Source: Flavobacterium plurextorum (lineage in GTDB: Bacteria > Bacteroidota > Bacteroidia > Flavobacteriales > Flavobacteriaceae). From it: a stretch of 64,000 bases of DNA. Both the position numbers and the translations under genes were made by a program. The notes below the pieces were generated by a model. The model ran no database searches and was not told the DNA's origin. It saw nothing but the letters and a program-made list of their open reading frames with translations. The stretch covers positions 341,643 through 405,642 of the forward strand of contig NZ_MUHD01000014.1 of the NCBI RefSeq assembly GCF_002217395.1. Reading direction: 5' to 3'. Positions within the stretch are counted from its first letter, which is position 1. Each line of letters starts with the position of its first letter. Below, in pieces: positions 1-8,243 of the stretch.

Positions 1-18
1 TGTTTTTTTATGTCTTTT

Positions 19-1173
19 TTAAACAGGAGTATTTATTTTATAACTGATTTGAAAAGTAGTTCCTTTTCCAATTTCAGAATGCAGTACTTTGATTTTTCCA
101 TTGTGATATTCTTCAACAATTCTCTTGGTCAAAGAAAGTCCCAAGCCCCAACCTCTTTTTTTGGTAGTAAAACCAGGTTCAAAAATAGTCTTGAATTGGT
201 TTTTAGAAATACCGCTTCCAGAATCCTTCACATTTATTTTTACATGATGAGAATCTATTTCAATCTGAAGATCTAGATTTCCCTTTCCTTTCATTGCATC
301 AATCGCATTTTTAATTAAATTTTCAATAGTCCAGCTGTGCAGCGTTGGATTGATAAGAACAAAAATTTGCTTTTCTGGAGCCTTATATGAAAATGAAACC
401 TGTTTAGAAAATCTGGATTGTAAATATTCATAGGTATTCAAAGTTTCAGCCACAATATCATTTGGTTCTAAAACAGGAACAGAACCAATTTTAGAAAAAC
501 GATCAGTTATGGTTTGCAAACGTTCAACATCTTTTTCGATTTCAGCTGTGATAGATTGATCGATTTCTTCCGTTTTTAAAATTTCAACCCAACCGATTAA
601 TGATGATAAAGGAGTACCAATTTGGTGCGCCGTTTCCTTTGCCATTCCTGCCCATAATTTATTTTGTGTTGCCATTTTTGTGCTTTTGTAAAAGTTGTAA
701 ATCAAAGCACCGCATAAAAAAATAATCAATAATAAAGCGACAGGATAATATTTTAGTTTATTTATTAAAGCGGAATTACCATAGTATATCTGCTGAAATT
801 TACCAGGAGCATACTCAATTATAACAGGGTCATTTTCGTTTTTAAGATTGTTTAAAAATGAAATAGATTCTTTTTTGTCATTGATAATGTGTTCAGGAAC
901 ATTTACCGAACTTATAATTTTATCATACATCACTAACATTACGGGTACCGAAGTATTGTTGTTTATGATTTCAAGCGGTAAATCAAGATCTGTATTCTCA
1001 TCTGCATTGATTAATGTTTTTTGAGCATTGGCCCAAAGATTCATCTTTAACCTTTCCTCATTTTTAAAGATTTGGAAAAAAGTATAAGTATTCCAAAGAA
1101 TCAAAGAAATGATTAAGAAGGAAATAAAAATAATGATCCAACGGGTTGTATTTCTACTTTCAGAAAAACGCAT
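19..1173 (-). CDS. Membrane sensor histidine kinase
   Basis: A 384-residue inner-membrane histidine kinase that probably passes an envelope signal to an unlinked response regulator. A membrane segment lies near residues 11-32 and a second near 145-163, with a periplasmic loop of about 110 residues between. The H-box is KETAHQIGTPLSSLIGW (about residue 180), the N-box NLIKNAIDAM, and the ATP-binding glycine boxes are DSGSGI and GWGLGLSLTKRIVEEY. No HAMP or PAS domain is evident. No response regulator gene is adjacent, so it is an orphan here. The stop is 18 bases inside the window edge, so the gene is complete. Confidence 0.9.
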   Translation of the reverse strand: MRFSESRNTTRWIIIFISFLIISLILWNTYTFFQIFKNEERLKMNLWANAQKTLINADENTDLDLPLEIINNNTSVPVMLVMYDKIISSVNVPEHIINDKKESISFLNNLKNENDPVIIEYAPGKFQQIYYGNSALINKLKYYPVALLLIIFLCGALIYNFYKSTKMATQNKLWAGMAKETAHQIGTPLSSLIGWVEILKTEEIDQSITAEIEKDVERLQTITDRFSKIGSVPVLEPNDIVAETLNTYEYLQSRFSKQVSFSYKAPEKQIFVLINPTLHSWTIENLIKNAIDAMKGKGNLDLQIEIDSHHVKINVKDSGSGISKNQFKTIFEPGFTTKKRGWGLGLSLTKRIVEEYHNGKIKVLHSEIGKGTTFQISYKINTPV

Positions 1174-1289
1174 AAATTAATTTTTGAGGTATAAATATAA
1201 CGAAATAAACGCATTTTATATTTCGCAAAACTTTAAAGATTTTTTGTTTTTATCTTGTAAAACTATTTCTCGAAGTTAAACGATTTATA

Positions 1290-1297
1290 TACTTTTG
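1290..1297 (+). promoter_or_regulatory. Putative -7 box before flavin reductase gene
   Basis: TACTTTTG matches the Bacteroidota -7 consensus TAnnTTTG and lies 37 bases before the ATG of the flavin reductase gene. No clear TTG is seen at the usual upstream distance, so this is a half-supported promoter. Confidence 0.4.
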
Positions 1298-1334
1298 TAA
1301 GCCCGAAGTTGAGGTTCGGTTAAATGGAGAAATT

Positions 1335-2210
1335 ATGATCAGCATAGACCCAAAAGAGATAACGACAGTAAAACTGCAAGGATATTTGCAAAGCGCAGTA
1401 GGTCCAAGGCCAATTGCTTTTGCAAGTACCATAAGTGTAAATGGAGTTCCAAATTTATCTCCCTTTAGTTTCTTTAATGTGTTTAGCGCTAATCCGCCAA
1501 TTTTAGTTTTTTCACCATCAAGACGTGTTCGTGATAATACCATAAAACACACCTTGATAAATGCTGAAGCAACTCGTGAAGTTGTAATTAATGTTGTTAA
1601 TTACGATTTGGTGCAGCAAACATCATTGGCAAGCACAGAATATGGAGATTGTGTAAACGAATTTATAAAAGCAGGATTAACTCAAATTCCTTCAGATTTT
1701 GTAAAACCATATCGAGTAAAAGAATCACCGGTGCAGTTTGAATGTAAGGTGACTCAGATTATTCCTCTTGGTACTGAAGGCGGAGCTGGAAATCTAATCC
1801 TTTGTGAGGTAGTCAAAATTCATATTCATGAAGCAATTCTTGATGAAAATGGAGCAATCGATCAACACAAAATTGATTTGGTTTCAAGACTTGGCGGAAA
1901 TTGGTATTCTAGATCTAATCAAGGGTTATTTGAAGTGCAAAAACCACTAACAACTTTAGGAGTTGGAGTCGATGCAATTCCGGATTATGTCAAGCAAAGC
2001 CCTGTGTTTAATGGAAATGACCTTGGAAAATTAGGTAATATTGAAGCCTTGCCTACAAAAGAAGAAGTTAGTATATTTGTGAAAGAAAATTTTGCCGTCA
2101 AAGGAGTTTTAAGTTCAGACGATCAGGAAAAAATTCATTTAGAAGCAAAAAAATATCTCAACAAAGATGATATTGCCTCGGCTTGGAAAGTGCTTTTAGC
2201 TAAAAAATAA
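1335..2210 (+). CDS. Flavin reductase family protein (FMN-binding split barrel)
   Basis: A 291-residue protein of the DIM6/NTAB flavin reductase-like family. It has an N-terminal FMN-binding split barrel: SAVGPRPIAFASTIS and GVPNLSPFSFFNVFSANPP at residues about 16-55 are the typical flavin-contacting segments. Such proteins bind FMN and reduce it or use it with NAD(P)H; the physiological substrate cannot be told from sequence. A C-terminal extension (about residues 200-291) has a helical, charged composition. The DUF3127 gene follows 30 bases downstream on the same strand and may be cotranscribed. Confidence 0.85.
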   Translation: MISIDPKEITTVKLQGYLQSAVGPRPIAFASTISVNGVPNLSPFSFFNVFSANPPILVFSPSRRVRDNTIKHTLINAEATREVVINVVNYDLVQQTSLASTEYGDCVNEFIKAGLTQIPSDFVKPYRVKESPVQFECKVTQIIPLGTEGGAGNLILCEVVKIHIHEAILDENGAIDQHKIDLVSRLGGNWYSRSNQGLFEVQKPLTTLGVGVDAIPDYVKQSPVFNGNDLGKLGNIEALPTKEEVSIFVKENFAVKGVLSSDDQEKIHLEAKKYLNKDDIASAWKVLLAKK

Positions 2211-2240
2211 GAATAGAAACAATAATTAATATAGACGAAG

Positions 2241-2612
2241 ATGGAAGTTATAGGAAAAGTAAAAGTGGTTAATCCTGAGCAGCAAGTTAGTGCTTCATTC
2301 AAAAAAAGAGAATTAGTAGTTACTACAGATGAGCAGTATCCACAGCACATTTTAATCGAATTTACACAAGATAAATGCGATTTATTAAGCAGCTATAAGC
2401 AAGGAGAGGCAGTAAAAGTTTCTATCAACTTAAGAGGAAGAGAATGGGTTAATCCACAAGGAGAAACTAGATATTTTAATAGTATTCAAGGTTGGAGAAT
2501 TGAAAGAGTAGCACCAGAAGGTCCTGCACAAACTCCAGCAATGCCGGCAGCAGAAGCTTTTGCTCCAGCAACAAATTTAAACGAAGACGAACCAGACGAT
2601 TTACCGTTCTAA
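2241..2612 (+). CDS. DUF3127 protein, OB-fold-like with SSB-type acidic tail
   Basis: A 123-residue protein recognised as DUF3127, a small family common in Bacteroidota. Residues 1-93 are rich in beta strands (GKVKVV, HILIEF, AVKVSINLRGREW), consistent with an OB fold. Residues about 95-114 form an Ala/Pro linker, and the protein ends in EDEPDDLPF. This linker plus acidic tip ending in D-D-x-P-F closely resembles the C-terminal tip that single-stranded DNA-binding protein uses to recruit replication and repair proteins. A role in nucleic-acid binding is inferred from this; the function is not established from the sequence alone. Confidence 0.8.
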   Translation: MEVIGKVKVVNPEQQVSASFKKRELVVTTDEQYPQHILIEFTQDKCDLLSSYKQGEAVKVSINLRGREWVNPQGETRYFNSIQGWRIERVAPEGPAQTPAMPAAEAFAPATNLNEDEPDDLPF

Positions 2613-2633
2613 GAGTTTAAAATTCAATTTATT

Positions 2634-2680
2634 AAATTCCAAATTCCAAATTCACGAAAATGAATTGGAATTTGGAATTT
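2634..2680. repeat. Inverted repeat of the AAATTCCAAA type, possible terminator
   Basis: AAATTCCAAATTCC at 2634 faces GGAATTTGGAATTT ending at 2680, giving a near-perfect stem of about 19 bp (one bulged A) with an 8-base loop, followed by a T-rich stretch. It sits 21 bases after the DUF3127 gene. The same motif family recurs at 17323-17393, so this is probably a dispersed intergenic element that may also terminate transcription. Confidence 0.6.
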
Positions 2681-2730
2681 TATTTTTATTTGCAGTTTAT
2701 GTCATTTACATGAACGTGAATACATAGTTT

Positions 2731-2834
2731 TGTCATTTCGACCGAAGGGAGAAATCTCCGCGAGAAGCTCGACAAAGATTGGACTTTCGCTACGGAGTTA
2801 CTTGTGGAGATTTCTCCCTTCGGTCGAAATGACA
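2731..2834. repeat. Perfect 29-bp inverted repeat (REP/MITE-like element)
   Basis: The arm at 2731-2759 begins TGTCATTTCGACCGAAGGGA and is exactly complementary to the arm at 2806-2834, with a 46-base spacer. No ORF lies inside. It fills most of the 336-base gap between the DUF3127 gene and aat. The long perfect arms and relatively GC-rich content, unlike the surrounding DNA, suggest a mobile or repeated palindromic element. Related short elements occur widely in Bacteroidota intergenic DNA. Confidence 0.75.
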
Positions 2835-2948
2835 ATGATTATGGTTTTTTGTGTATAACTAAATATCCTTATACTGCTGATTCAAAACTTTGACAAAGGT
2901 TCGCAACGCTTGGAATTTGGCATTTAATTTTATTGGAATTTAAAAAAA

Positions 2949-3587
2949 ATGTACTACGTATTTGAAGATCTATTTTTTCCGCCAGTTTCAGAAGCCGATG
3001 AAGAAGGCATTCTGGCAATTGGTGGGGACTTAAATCCAGAGCGATTAAAGCTCGCTTACAGGAGCGGAATTTTTCCGTGGTTTAATGAAGGTGAACCAAT
3101 ACTTTGGTGGTCGCCAGATCCAAGAATGGTTTTGTTTTTAGATGAATTAATAGTGTCTAAAAGCATGCGGAATATTTTAAATAGAAATCAATTTAAAGTC
3201 ACTTTTAATCAGAATTTTGAAGACGTGATTTCAAATTGTCAGAAAATAAAAAGAGACGGACAAAACGGAACTTGGATTTCGAACCAAATGATTGAAGCCT
3301 ATTGTAAACTTCATGCGCAGGGAATTGCAAAATCTGTAGAAGTCTGGCAGGATGAAGTACTAGTTGGCGGTTTGTACGGAATAGATTTGGGACATGTTTT
3401 TTGCGGTGAAAGCATGTTCTCTAAAGTTTCAAATGCTTCAAAAATTGCTTTTATAGCTCTAGTAAATAAGTTAGCAAAAGAAAATTATAAACTATTAGAT
3501 TGTCAGGTTTATAATCCGCATTTAGAGAGTTTGGGTTGTCGCGAAATTGACCGTGACGAATTTATGACGATTTTAAAAAGTAAATAA
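2949..3587 (+). CDS. aat: Leucyl/phenylalanyl-tRNA--protein transferase
   Basis: A 212-residue cytosolic enzyme that transfers Leu or Phe from tRNA to the N-terminus of proteins starting with Arg or Lys, marking them for ClpS/ClpAP degradation (N-degron pathway). Family hallmarks are visible: FPPVSEADEEGILAIGGDL near the N-terminus, the conserved RSGIFPWF and WWSPDPRMVL segments, the central GTWIS region, and GGLYGIDLGHVFCGESMFS. Length is close to normal for the family. The MOSC gene begins one base after the stop codon, so the two are probably cotranscribed. Confidence 0.95.
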   Translation: MYYVFEDLFFPPVSEADEEGILAIGGDLNPERLKLAYRSGIFPWFNEGEPILWWSPDPRMVLFLDELIVSKSMRNILNRNQFKVTFNQNFEDVISNCQKIKRDGQNGTWISNQMIEAYCKLHAQGIAKSVEVWQDEVLVGGLYGIDLGHVFCGESMFSKVSNASKIAFIALVNKLAKENYKLLDCQVYNPHLESLGCREIDRDEFMTILKSK

Positions 3588-3588
3588 A

Positions 3589-4383
3589 ATGAGTGCAGTT
3601 CATATCGTAAAGGAAATCTATATTTATCCGATAAAAAGTTTAGCAGGTATAAGCTGTCAGTCTGCTTTGGCTGAAGAAATGGGTTTTGAAAATGACCGAA
3701 GATGGATGCTGATTGATGCTGAAAATCAAATGATAACACAAAGAGAACATCGCATAATGAGTCAGTTTTATCCAAAGATTTTAGATGGAAAAATAGGCAT
3801 TACTTTTAAAGATCAAAAACATGAATTTTCTATTAATGAACATTTAGACAATTCGCTGGAAGTGAATGTTTGGGATGATAAAAGCGAAGTAGTTGAAGTG
3901 AATCAAGCAACTTCAAAATGGTTCAGCCAGCATTTAGGTTTCGAATGTAAATTGGTTAAAATTCTAAAAAATGGAGATCGTAAACATGAAAGTTCCAGAG
4001 TAAAAGAAACTTTCAATGTAAGTTTAGCCGATGGTTATCCTTATTTATTAATAGGTACAAAAAGTTTGGACTTTTTGAATAATAAACTTGATGAAAAAAT
4101 TACAATAAAAAGGTTTCGGCCAAACATCGTTGTAAGCAGCGAGAATCCTCACGAAGAAGATGATTTTAAATCCTTTACCATTGGAAAAGTTCAATTTAAA
4201 AACATAAAACCTTGCGGAAGATGCATTATGGTAAATAATGATCCCGAAAACGGACGACTAAAAAAAGAACCTTTAAAAACGCTGAGCAAATACAGAAACG
4301 TAAATAATTCTGTTTTATTCGGAACCAATATTGTGAGTTTGAATTCTGGGAATATTACTGTTGGCGATACACTTGTTTTCTAG
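3589..4383 (+). CDS. MOSC domain-containing protein
   Basis: A 264-residue protein with an N-terminal MOSC beta-barrel (EIYIYPIKSLAGI, FENDRRWMLID) followed by a MOSC domain with RFRPNIVVS and KPCGRCIMVNND. The CGRC segment carries the conserved cysteine of molybdenum-cofactor sulfurase C-terminal domains. Relatives (YcbX, mARC) handle Moco-dependent reduction of N-hydroxylated compounds, but no C-terminal ferredoxin domain is present, so a simple MOSC carrier or sulfur-transfer role is more likely. It overlaps the end of the opposing thiF gene by 4 bases. Confidence 0.85.
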   Translation: MSAVHIVKEIYIYPIKSLAGISCQSALAEEMGFENDRRWMLIDAENQMITQREHRIMSQFYPKILDGKIGITFKDQKHEFSINEHLDNSLEVNVWDDKSEVVEVNQATSKWFSQHLGFECKLVKILKNGDRKHESSRVKETFNVSLADGYPYLLIGTKSLDFLNNKLDEKITIKRFRPNIVVSSENPHEEDDFKSFTIGKVQFKNIKPCGRCIMVNNDPENGRLKKEPLKTLSKYRNVNNSVLFGTNIVSLNSGNITVGDTLVF

Positions 4384-5090
4384 AAATTCAACTTTGTAAA
4401 ATCCCAGTTCAAAGTATTAAAAATTATTAATTCATTGTTTAAAGCAGGTAATTCCAAGATTAGCTTTAAGGTTTCATGCGCCATCATATTTCCTATAATT
4501 CCTGGGAGAGTTCCTAAAACTCCGTTCAAATTACAATTCGGAACATCTTTTGGATCAGGCATTTCTGGAAATAAATCACGTAGATTTCGACTTCCATTGT
4601 GATTGAAGACTGCAATTTGTCCTTCAAATTTCAAAATGCTTCCGTACACTAAAGTTTTATTGAGTCGAACGCAAGTATCGTTTACTAAATAGCGTGTCTT
4701 AAAATTATCAGAACCGTCAACAATAATATCAAATTGTTCAATAATTTGAGATGCATTTTCAAGCGTTAATTTCTCTGTAATGGCTGCGGCTTCGATTAGA
4801 GGATTTAATTTTGAAACCGCCTTTTTTGCGACAAGAGCTTTTTGCTGTCCAATTTCGTGTTCAGTATATAAAATCTGTCGGTGAAGATTATGAATTTCAA
4901 TAGTATCAAAATCCATGATTCCAATAAAACCAACTCCAGCTGTTGCAATATATTGCAAAATAGGACAGCCTAAACCGCCGGCACCAATTACTAAAACGCG
5001 TGCTTTTTTTAATTTCTCCTGACCTTCATCGCCAATTTCGGGCAGCATGGTTTGTCTGTTATAACGTAAAAATTCTTGTATAATACTCAT
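4380..5090 (-). CDS. thiF: ThiF/MoeB-family adenylyltransferase
   Basis: A 236-residue E1-like enzyme that adenylates the C-terminal Gly-Gly of ThiS so that it can accept sulfur for thiazole synthesis. The nucleotide-binding loop is VLVIGAGGLGCPIL (about residue 32-45), followed by DFDTIEIHNLHRQ, and DGSDNFKTRYLVND. It is the last gene of the thiamin operon, which supports ThiF over MoeB. The two Cys-X2-Cys zinc pairs found in E. coli ThiF/MoeB are absent: the usual first pair before LFPE is replaced by RNLRD, and the protein ends before the second. One cysteine remains in PNCNLNGVLG. Confidence 0.85.
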   Translation of the reverse strand: MSIIQEFLRYNRQTMLPEIGDEGQEKLKKARVLVIGAGGLGCPILQYIATAGVGFIGIMDFDTIEIHNLHRQILYTEHEIGQQKALVAKKAVSKLNPLIEAAAITEKLTLENASQIIEQFDIIVDGSDNFKTRYLVNDTCVRLNKTLVYGSILKFEGQIAVFNHNGSRNLRDLFPEMPDPKDVPNCNLNGVLGTLPGIIGNMMAHETLKLILELPALNNELIIFNTLNWDFTKLNF

Positions 5091-5153
5091 TATTTTAATC
5101 TTAAAGTTTGAAAGTTAAAAGTCAAAAAAAGTAATTATCTATAACAATAGACT

Positions 5154-6275
5154 TTAAGACTTTCGACTATATGCTTTATCCCAATCTTTCCATACGGGGT
5201 CGTAACCTTTACTTTTTATGATTTTTGCAATTTCATCAGCAGAGCGTTCATCACTGATCTCAAATTGTTCTAATGACTGTGGGTCAACAACATATCCGCC
5301 CGGGTTTGTTTTAGAACCTGCACTCATGCTTGTAACTCCAATAGGAATAATATTGTTTCTGAATTTTTCGTTTTCTCTTGTTGAAATCGAAATTTCCAAA
5401 TCTTCATTCCATAAACGATAGGCGCAAATTAACTGAGTCAAATCTTTATCATCCATTATAAAATTCGGCTCGATAATTCCTTCAGCAGGACGAAGGCGAG
5501 GGAAAGAAACAGAATATTTGGTCTGCCAGTATTTTTTTTGAAGATAATCTAAATGCAAAGCATTAAAAAAACTATCCGTTCGCCAATCCTCTAAACCCAA
5601 TAAAACACCTAACCCAATTTTATGAATTCCAGCAGTTCCAATTCGATCAGGAGTTTCCAGCCTATAATCAAAATTTGATTTTTTGCCTTTAGTATGGTAT
5701 TTTTTGTAAACTTCCTGATGATACGTTTCCTGATAAACCAAAACCGAATATACACCAGCATTGTGCAGCTTTTCATAATCTTCTGTAGAAAGCGGCTGTA
5801 CTTCGACGGAAATAATCGAAAAATCGTTTTTGATAAGATTTATCGCGTTTAGAAAATAATTGATGTTTACAGTATAATTAGCTTCTCCAGTTACAAGTAA
5901 AACATGGTCAAAGCCTGTGCTTTTTAAGGCTTCAATTTCAATTTTTATTTCGGCATCCGTAAGTGTTTTTCGTTTGATTTTATTATCTAAACTAAATCCG
6001 CAATACGTACAAATGTTTTGGCATTCGTTGCTTAAATAAAGCGGCGCATACATTTGGATGGTTTTTCCAAAGCGTTTTTTGGTGATTTCATGGCATTTTT
6101 GTGCCATTTCTTCCAGATAGTTTTGGGCTGCTGGAGAGATTAAAATCAAGAAATCATCGAGCGTGTATTTAGTTTTAGCCAAAGTTTGCTCAACATCTTC
6201 TGATGTAGTTTGGTATATTCTGGCTTGAATATCGTCCCAATTGTATTGTTCAAAAATTGTTTTGAATGTTTTCAT
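5154..6275 (-). CDS. thiH: 2-iminoacetate synthase ThiH
   Basis: A 373-residue radical SAM enzyme that cleaves tyrosine to dehydroglycine (2-iminoacetate) and p-cresol, supplying the C-N unit of the thiamin thiazole. The radical SAM cluster motif is CQNICTYCGF (CX3CX2C, about residue 109). The SAM/glycine-rich strand is DHVLLVTGEANYTV, and the C-terminal half carries SFPRLRPAEG and GSKTNPGGYVV typical of ThiH. Presence of ThiH rather than glycine oxidase ThiO predicts an oxygen-sensitive thiazole route. It is separated from thiG by a decayed GxxExxY gene. Confidence 0.95.
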   Translation of the reverse strand: MKTFKTIFEQYNWDDIQARIYQTTSEDVEQTLAKTKYTLDDFLILISPAAQNYLEEMAQKCHEITKKRFGKTIQMYAPLYLSNECQNICTYCGFSLDNKIKRKTLTDAEIKIEIEALKSTGFDHVLLVTGEANYTVNINYFLNAINLIKNDFSIISVEVQPLSTEDYEKLHNAGVYSVLVYQETYHQEVYKKYHTKGKKSNFDYRLETPDRIGTAGIHKIGLGVLLGLEDWRTDSFFNALHLDYLQKKYWQTKYSVSFPRLRPAEGIIEPNFIMDDKDLTQLICAYRLWNEDLEISISTRENEKFRNNIIPIGVTSMSAGSKTNPGGYVVDPQSLEQFEISDERSADEIAKIIKSKGYDPVWKDWDKAYSRKS

Positions 6276-6312
6276 TTTATTTTTTTATTTCATGCAGATT
6301 TTCTTGAATACA

Positions 6313-6691
6313 TCAGATTTTGTTTGCGACTCGATGTATATTATCTAAGATATTTATACAATTAAAATTGACTAATAATCCGAGTTTTTTGTTTGTTAGT
6401 TTTAAATAGGTATTTAGTTGTTTAAATTGAATAGATTTAAGCTCTTCAACGGATTTTAATTCAACAATTACTTTGTGTTCGACTAGTAAATCTATTCGGA
6501 AAGTGATATCTAATTCTACATTATCATAATTAACCGGTATATTAACTTGTTTTTATGGTATTTAATCCATCTTTGTTTAATTGATAATATAAAGCGCTTT
6601 CATAAACTGATTCTAATAATTCTGGGCCTAGGATGTTGTATACTGTAAAAATAGCACCTCTAACTTTATATGAAATTTCATTTTCTGACAT
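6313..6691 (-). pseudogene. Frameshifted GxxExxY protein gene
   Basis: Reading the minus strand from ATG at 6691 gives MSENEISYKVRGAIFTVYN, then LLESVYESALYYQLNKDG, the start of a GxxExxY family protein (PD-(D/E)XK-like fold, function unknown). It hits a stop after NTIKTS near 6543. The next frame resumes in register with NIPVNYDNVELDITFRIDLL and VEHKVIVELKSVEELKSIQF, ending at 6313. One base gained or lost in the A-run near 6551-6556 explains the break. The family-naming glycine is also changed (GPELLESVY rather than GPGLLESVY). It interrupts an otherwise overlapping thi operon, which suggests acquisition and decay. A sequencing error in the A-run is the alternative. Confidence 0.75.
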
Positions 6692-6751
6692 AATCTTGAT
6701 TTTAATTTCAAATCAAATTAAATGAAATTTCCTGCTTTTTGTAAGATATTT

Positions 6752-6838
6752 TTCTCGCAGATTTGGTAGATTGAGCAGATTATTTTTTGAGCATTTTTTA
6801 TCCAAATAAATCTGCTTAAATCTGCAAAATCTGCGAGA
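6752..6838. repeat. Imperfect inverted repeat of the AATCTGCGAGA type
   Basis: TCTCGCAGATTTGGTAGATT at 6752 faces a matching arm with AAATCTGCAAAATCTGCGAGA ends at about 6807-6838. The arms pair imperfectly over roughly 30 bp. It fills the gap between thiG and the decayed gene and resembles other dispersed palindromes in this window. Confidence 0.5.
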
Positions 6839-6847
6839 GATTAAAAA

Positions 6848-7624
6848 TTAATCAAACAAGAATGAAGTTAAAGGGCTAGAAGCCGCAGCATGGTTTTGTT
6901 GATTAGCAATTCGAGCTTCAAAAGCTTTTCTTCCTGCAATAACCGCTTCTTTAAATGCTTCTGCCATTAATTTGGGGTTTCCTGCAACGGCAATTGCGGT
7001 ATTTACCAAAACAGCATCAGCGCCAATTTCCATTGCTTTTGCAGCATCAGACGGAGCGCCAATTCCAGCATCAACAATAACCGGAACATTACTTTGTTCG
7101 ATTATAATCTCTAAAAAATCTATTGTTTTTAAACCTTTGTTACTGCCTATTGGTGATCCTAATGGCATAACGGCTGTTGTTCCAGCATTTTCTAAATGTT
7201 TGCATAAAACTGGGTCGGCATGAATGTAAGGCAGTACAAAGAAGCCAAGTTTAGCCAATTCTTCAGTTGCTTTTAACGTCTCAACTGGATCAGGCAGTAA
7301 ATATTTTGGATCTGGATGAATCTCAAGTTTTATCCAATTTGTTTCTAAAGCTTCGCGAGCTAATTGTGCCGCAAAAATGGCTTCTTTTGCATTTCTTGCT
7401 CCAGAAGTATTAGGTAATAAATTAATGTTTGGGTGTTGTAAATGCGCTAAAATGGCATCAGTATCGGTTTCAAGATCAATGCGTTTTAAAGCTACAGTAA
7501 CCAGCTCACTTTCTGATGCTAAAATAGCTTCTTTCATTTCTTGGTTGGAACCAAATTTTCCTGTTCCTAAAAATAAACGGGATTTAAAGGATTTGTCTCC
7601 AATATTAAACAATGACGTTTGCAT
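6848..7624 (-). CDS. thiG: Thiazole synthase ThiG
   Basis: A 258-residue TIM-barrel enzyme that joins 1-deoxy-D-xylulose 5-phosphate, 2-iminoacetate and sulfur from ThiS thiocarboxylate to make the thiazole phosphate. Recognisable segments are [61 protein letters not shown] and the phosphate-binding [20 protein letters not shown]. Length is typical. The start overlaps the end of thiE by 20 bases, indicating translational coupling in the operon. Confidence 0.96.
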   Translation of the reverse strand: MQTSLFNIGDKSFKSRLFLGTGKFGSNQEMKEAILASESELVTVALKRIDLETDTDAILAHLQHPNINLLPNTSGARNAKEAIFAAQLAREALETNWIKLEIHPDPKYLLPDPVETLKATEELAKLGFFVLPYIHADPVLCKHLENAGTTAVMPLGSPIGSNKGLKTIDFLEIIIEQSNVPVIVDAGIGAPSDAAKAMEIGADAVLVNTAIAVAGNPKLMAEAFKEAVIAGRKAFEARIANQQNHAAASSPLTSFLFD

Positions 7625-8243
7625 ATAATTTTTCGTTTAATTGTTGAATTAATAGTTCTTTTTCATCACTTTTTGTGATGATACCTGAAACTGCAATTCC
7701 GTGAATTCCAGTTTGAATCAACGGATTTAAATCTTTCAAGGTGATTCCTCCAATTGCATAAACTGGAATTTCAATTTTATTTTTTTTCAATTTTTCAAGG
7801 ATCTCGTAATAACCAGACAAACCTAATATTGGACTTAATTTTTCTTTTGTGTTAGTAAATCTAAAAGGACCTAAACCAATATAATCACAGCCATTTTTTG
7901 TATGATTTACAATGTCTTCGAATGTATTTGCGGTTCCTCCAATAATTTTTGTAGTGCCTAAAATAGCTCTTGCTTCATCGATTTTCATATCTGATAAACC
8001 TAGATGAACACCATCGGCAGCAATTTGCTGAGCGAGATATAAATTATCATTTACAATAAAGTTGGCGAGATATTCTTCGCATAAAAATTTTACCGCTTCG
8101 GCTAAAGCAAAGCTGTCTTTTGCAGTCTGATTTTTAAATCGCATTTGTATCCAGTCACATCCAGCATCTAAAGCTTGATGGATGTTGTACAATTGTTGTT
8201 CGATTGTTTTTCCTTGTGAAATGTATTGCAATTTATTGTACAT
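7605..8243 (-). CDS. thiE: Thiamine-phosphate synthase ThiE
   Basis: A 212-residue TIM barrel that couples HMP pyrophosphate with the thiazole phosphate to form thiamine phosphate. Family motifs are [47 protein letters not shown] and [11 protein letters not shown], with [11 protein letters not shown] near the C-terminus. The first motif reads IQMR where IQLR is usual, and THTK is replaced by TNTK. This is the better-conserved of two ThiE-like proteins in the operon. It overlaps thiD by 11 bases and thiG by 20. Confidence 0.92.
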   Translation of the reverse strand: MYNKLQYISQGKTIEQQLYNIHQALDAGCDWIQMRFKNQTAKDSFALAEAVKFLCEEYLANFIVNDNLYLAQQIAADGVHLGLSDMKIDEARAILGTTKIIGGTANTFEDIVNHTKNGCDYIGLGPFRFTNTKEKLSPILGLSGYYEILEKLKKNKIEIPVYAIGGITLKDLNPLIQTGIHGIAVSGIITKSDEKELLIQQLNEKLYANVIV

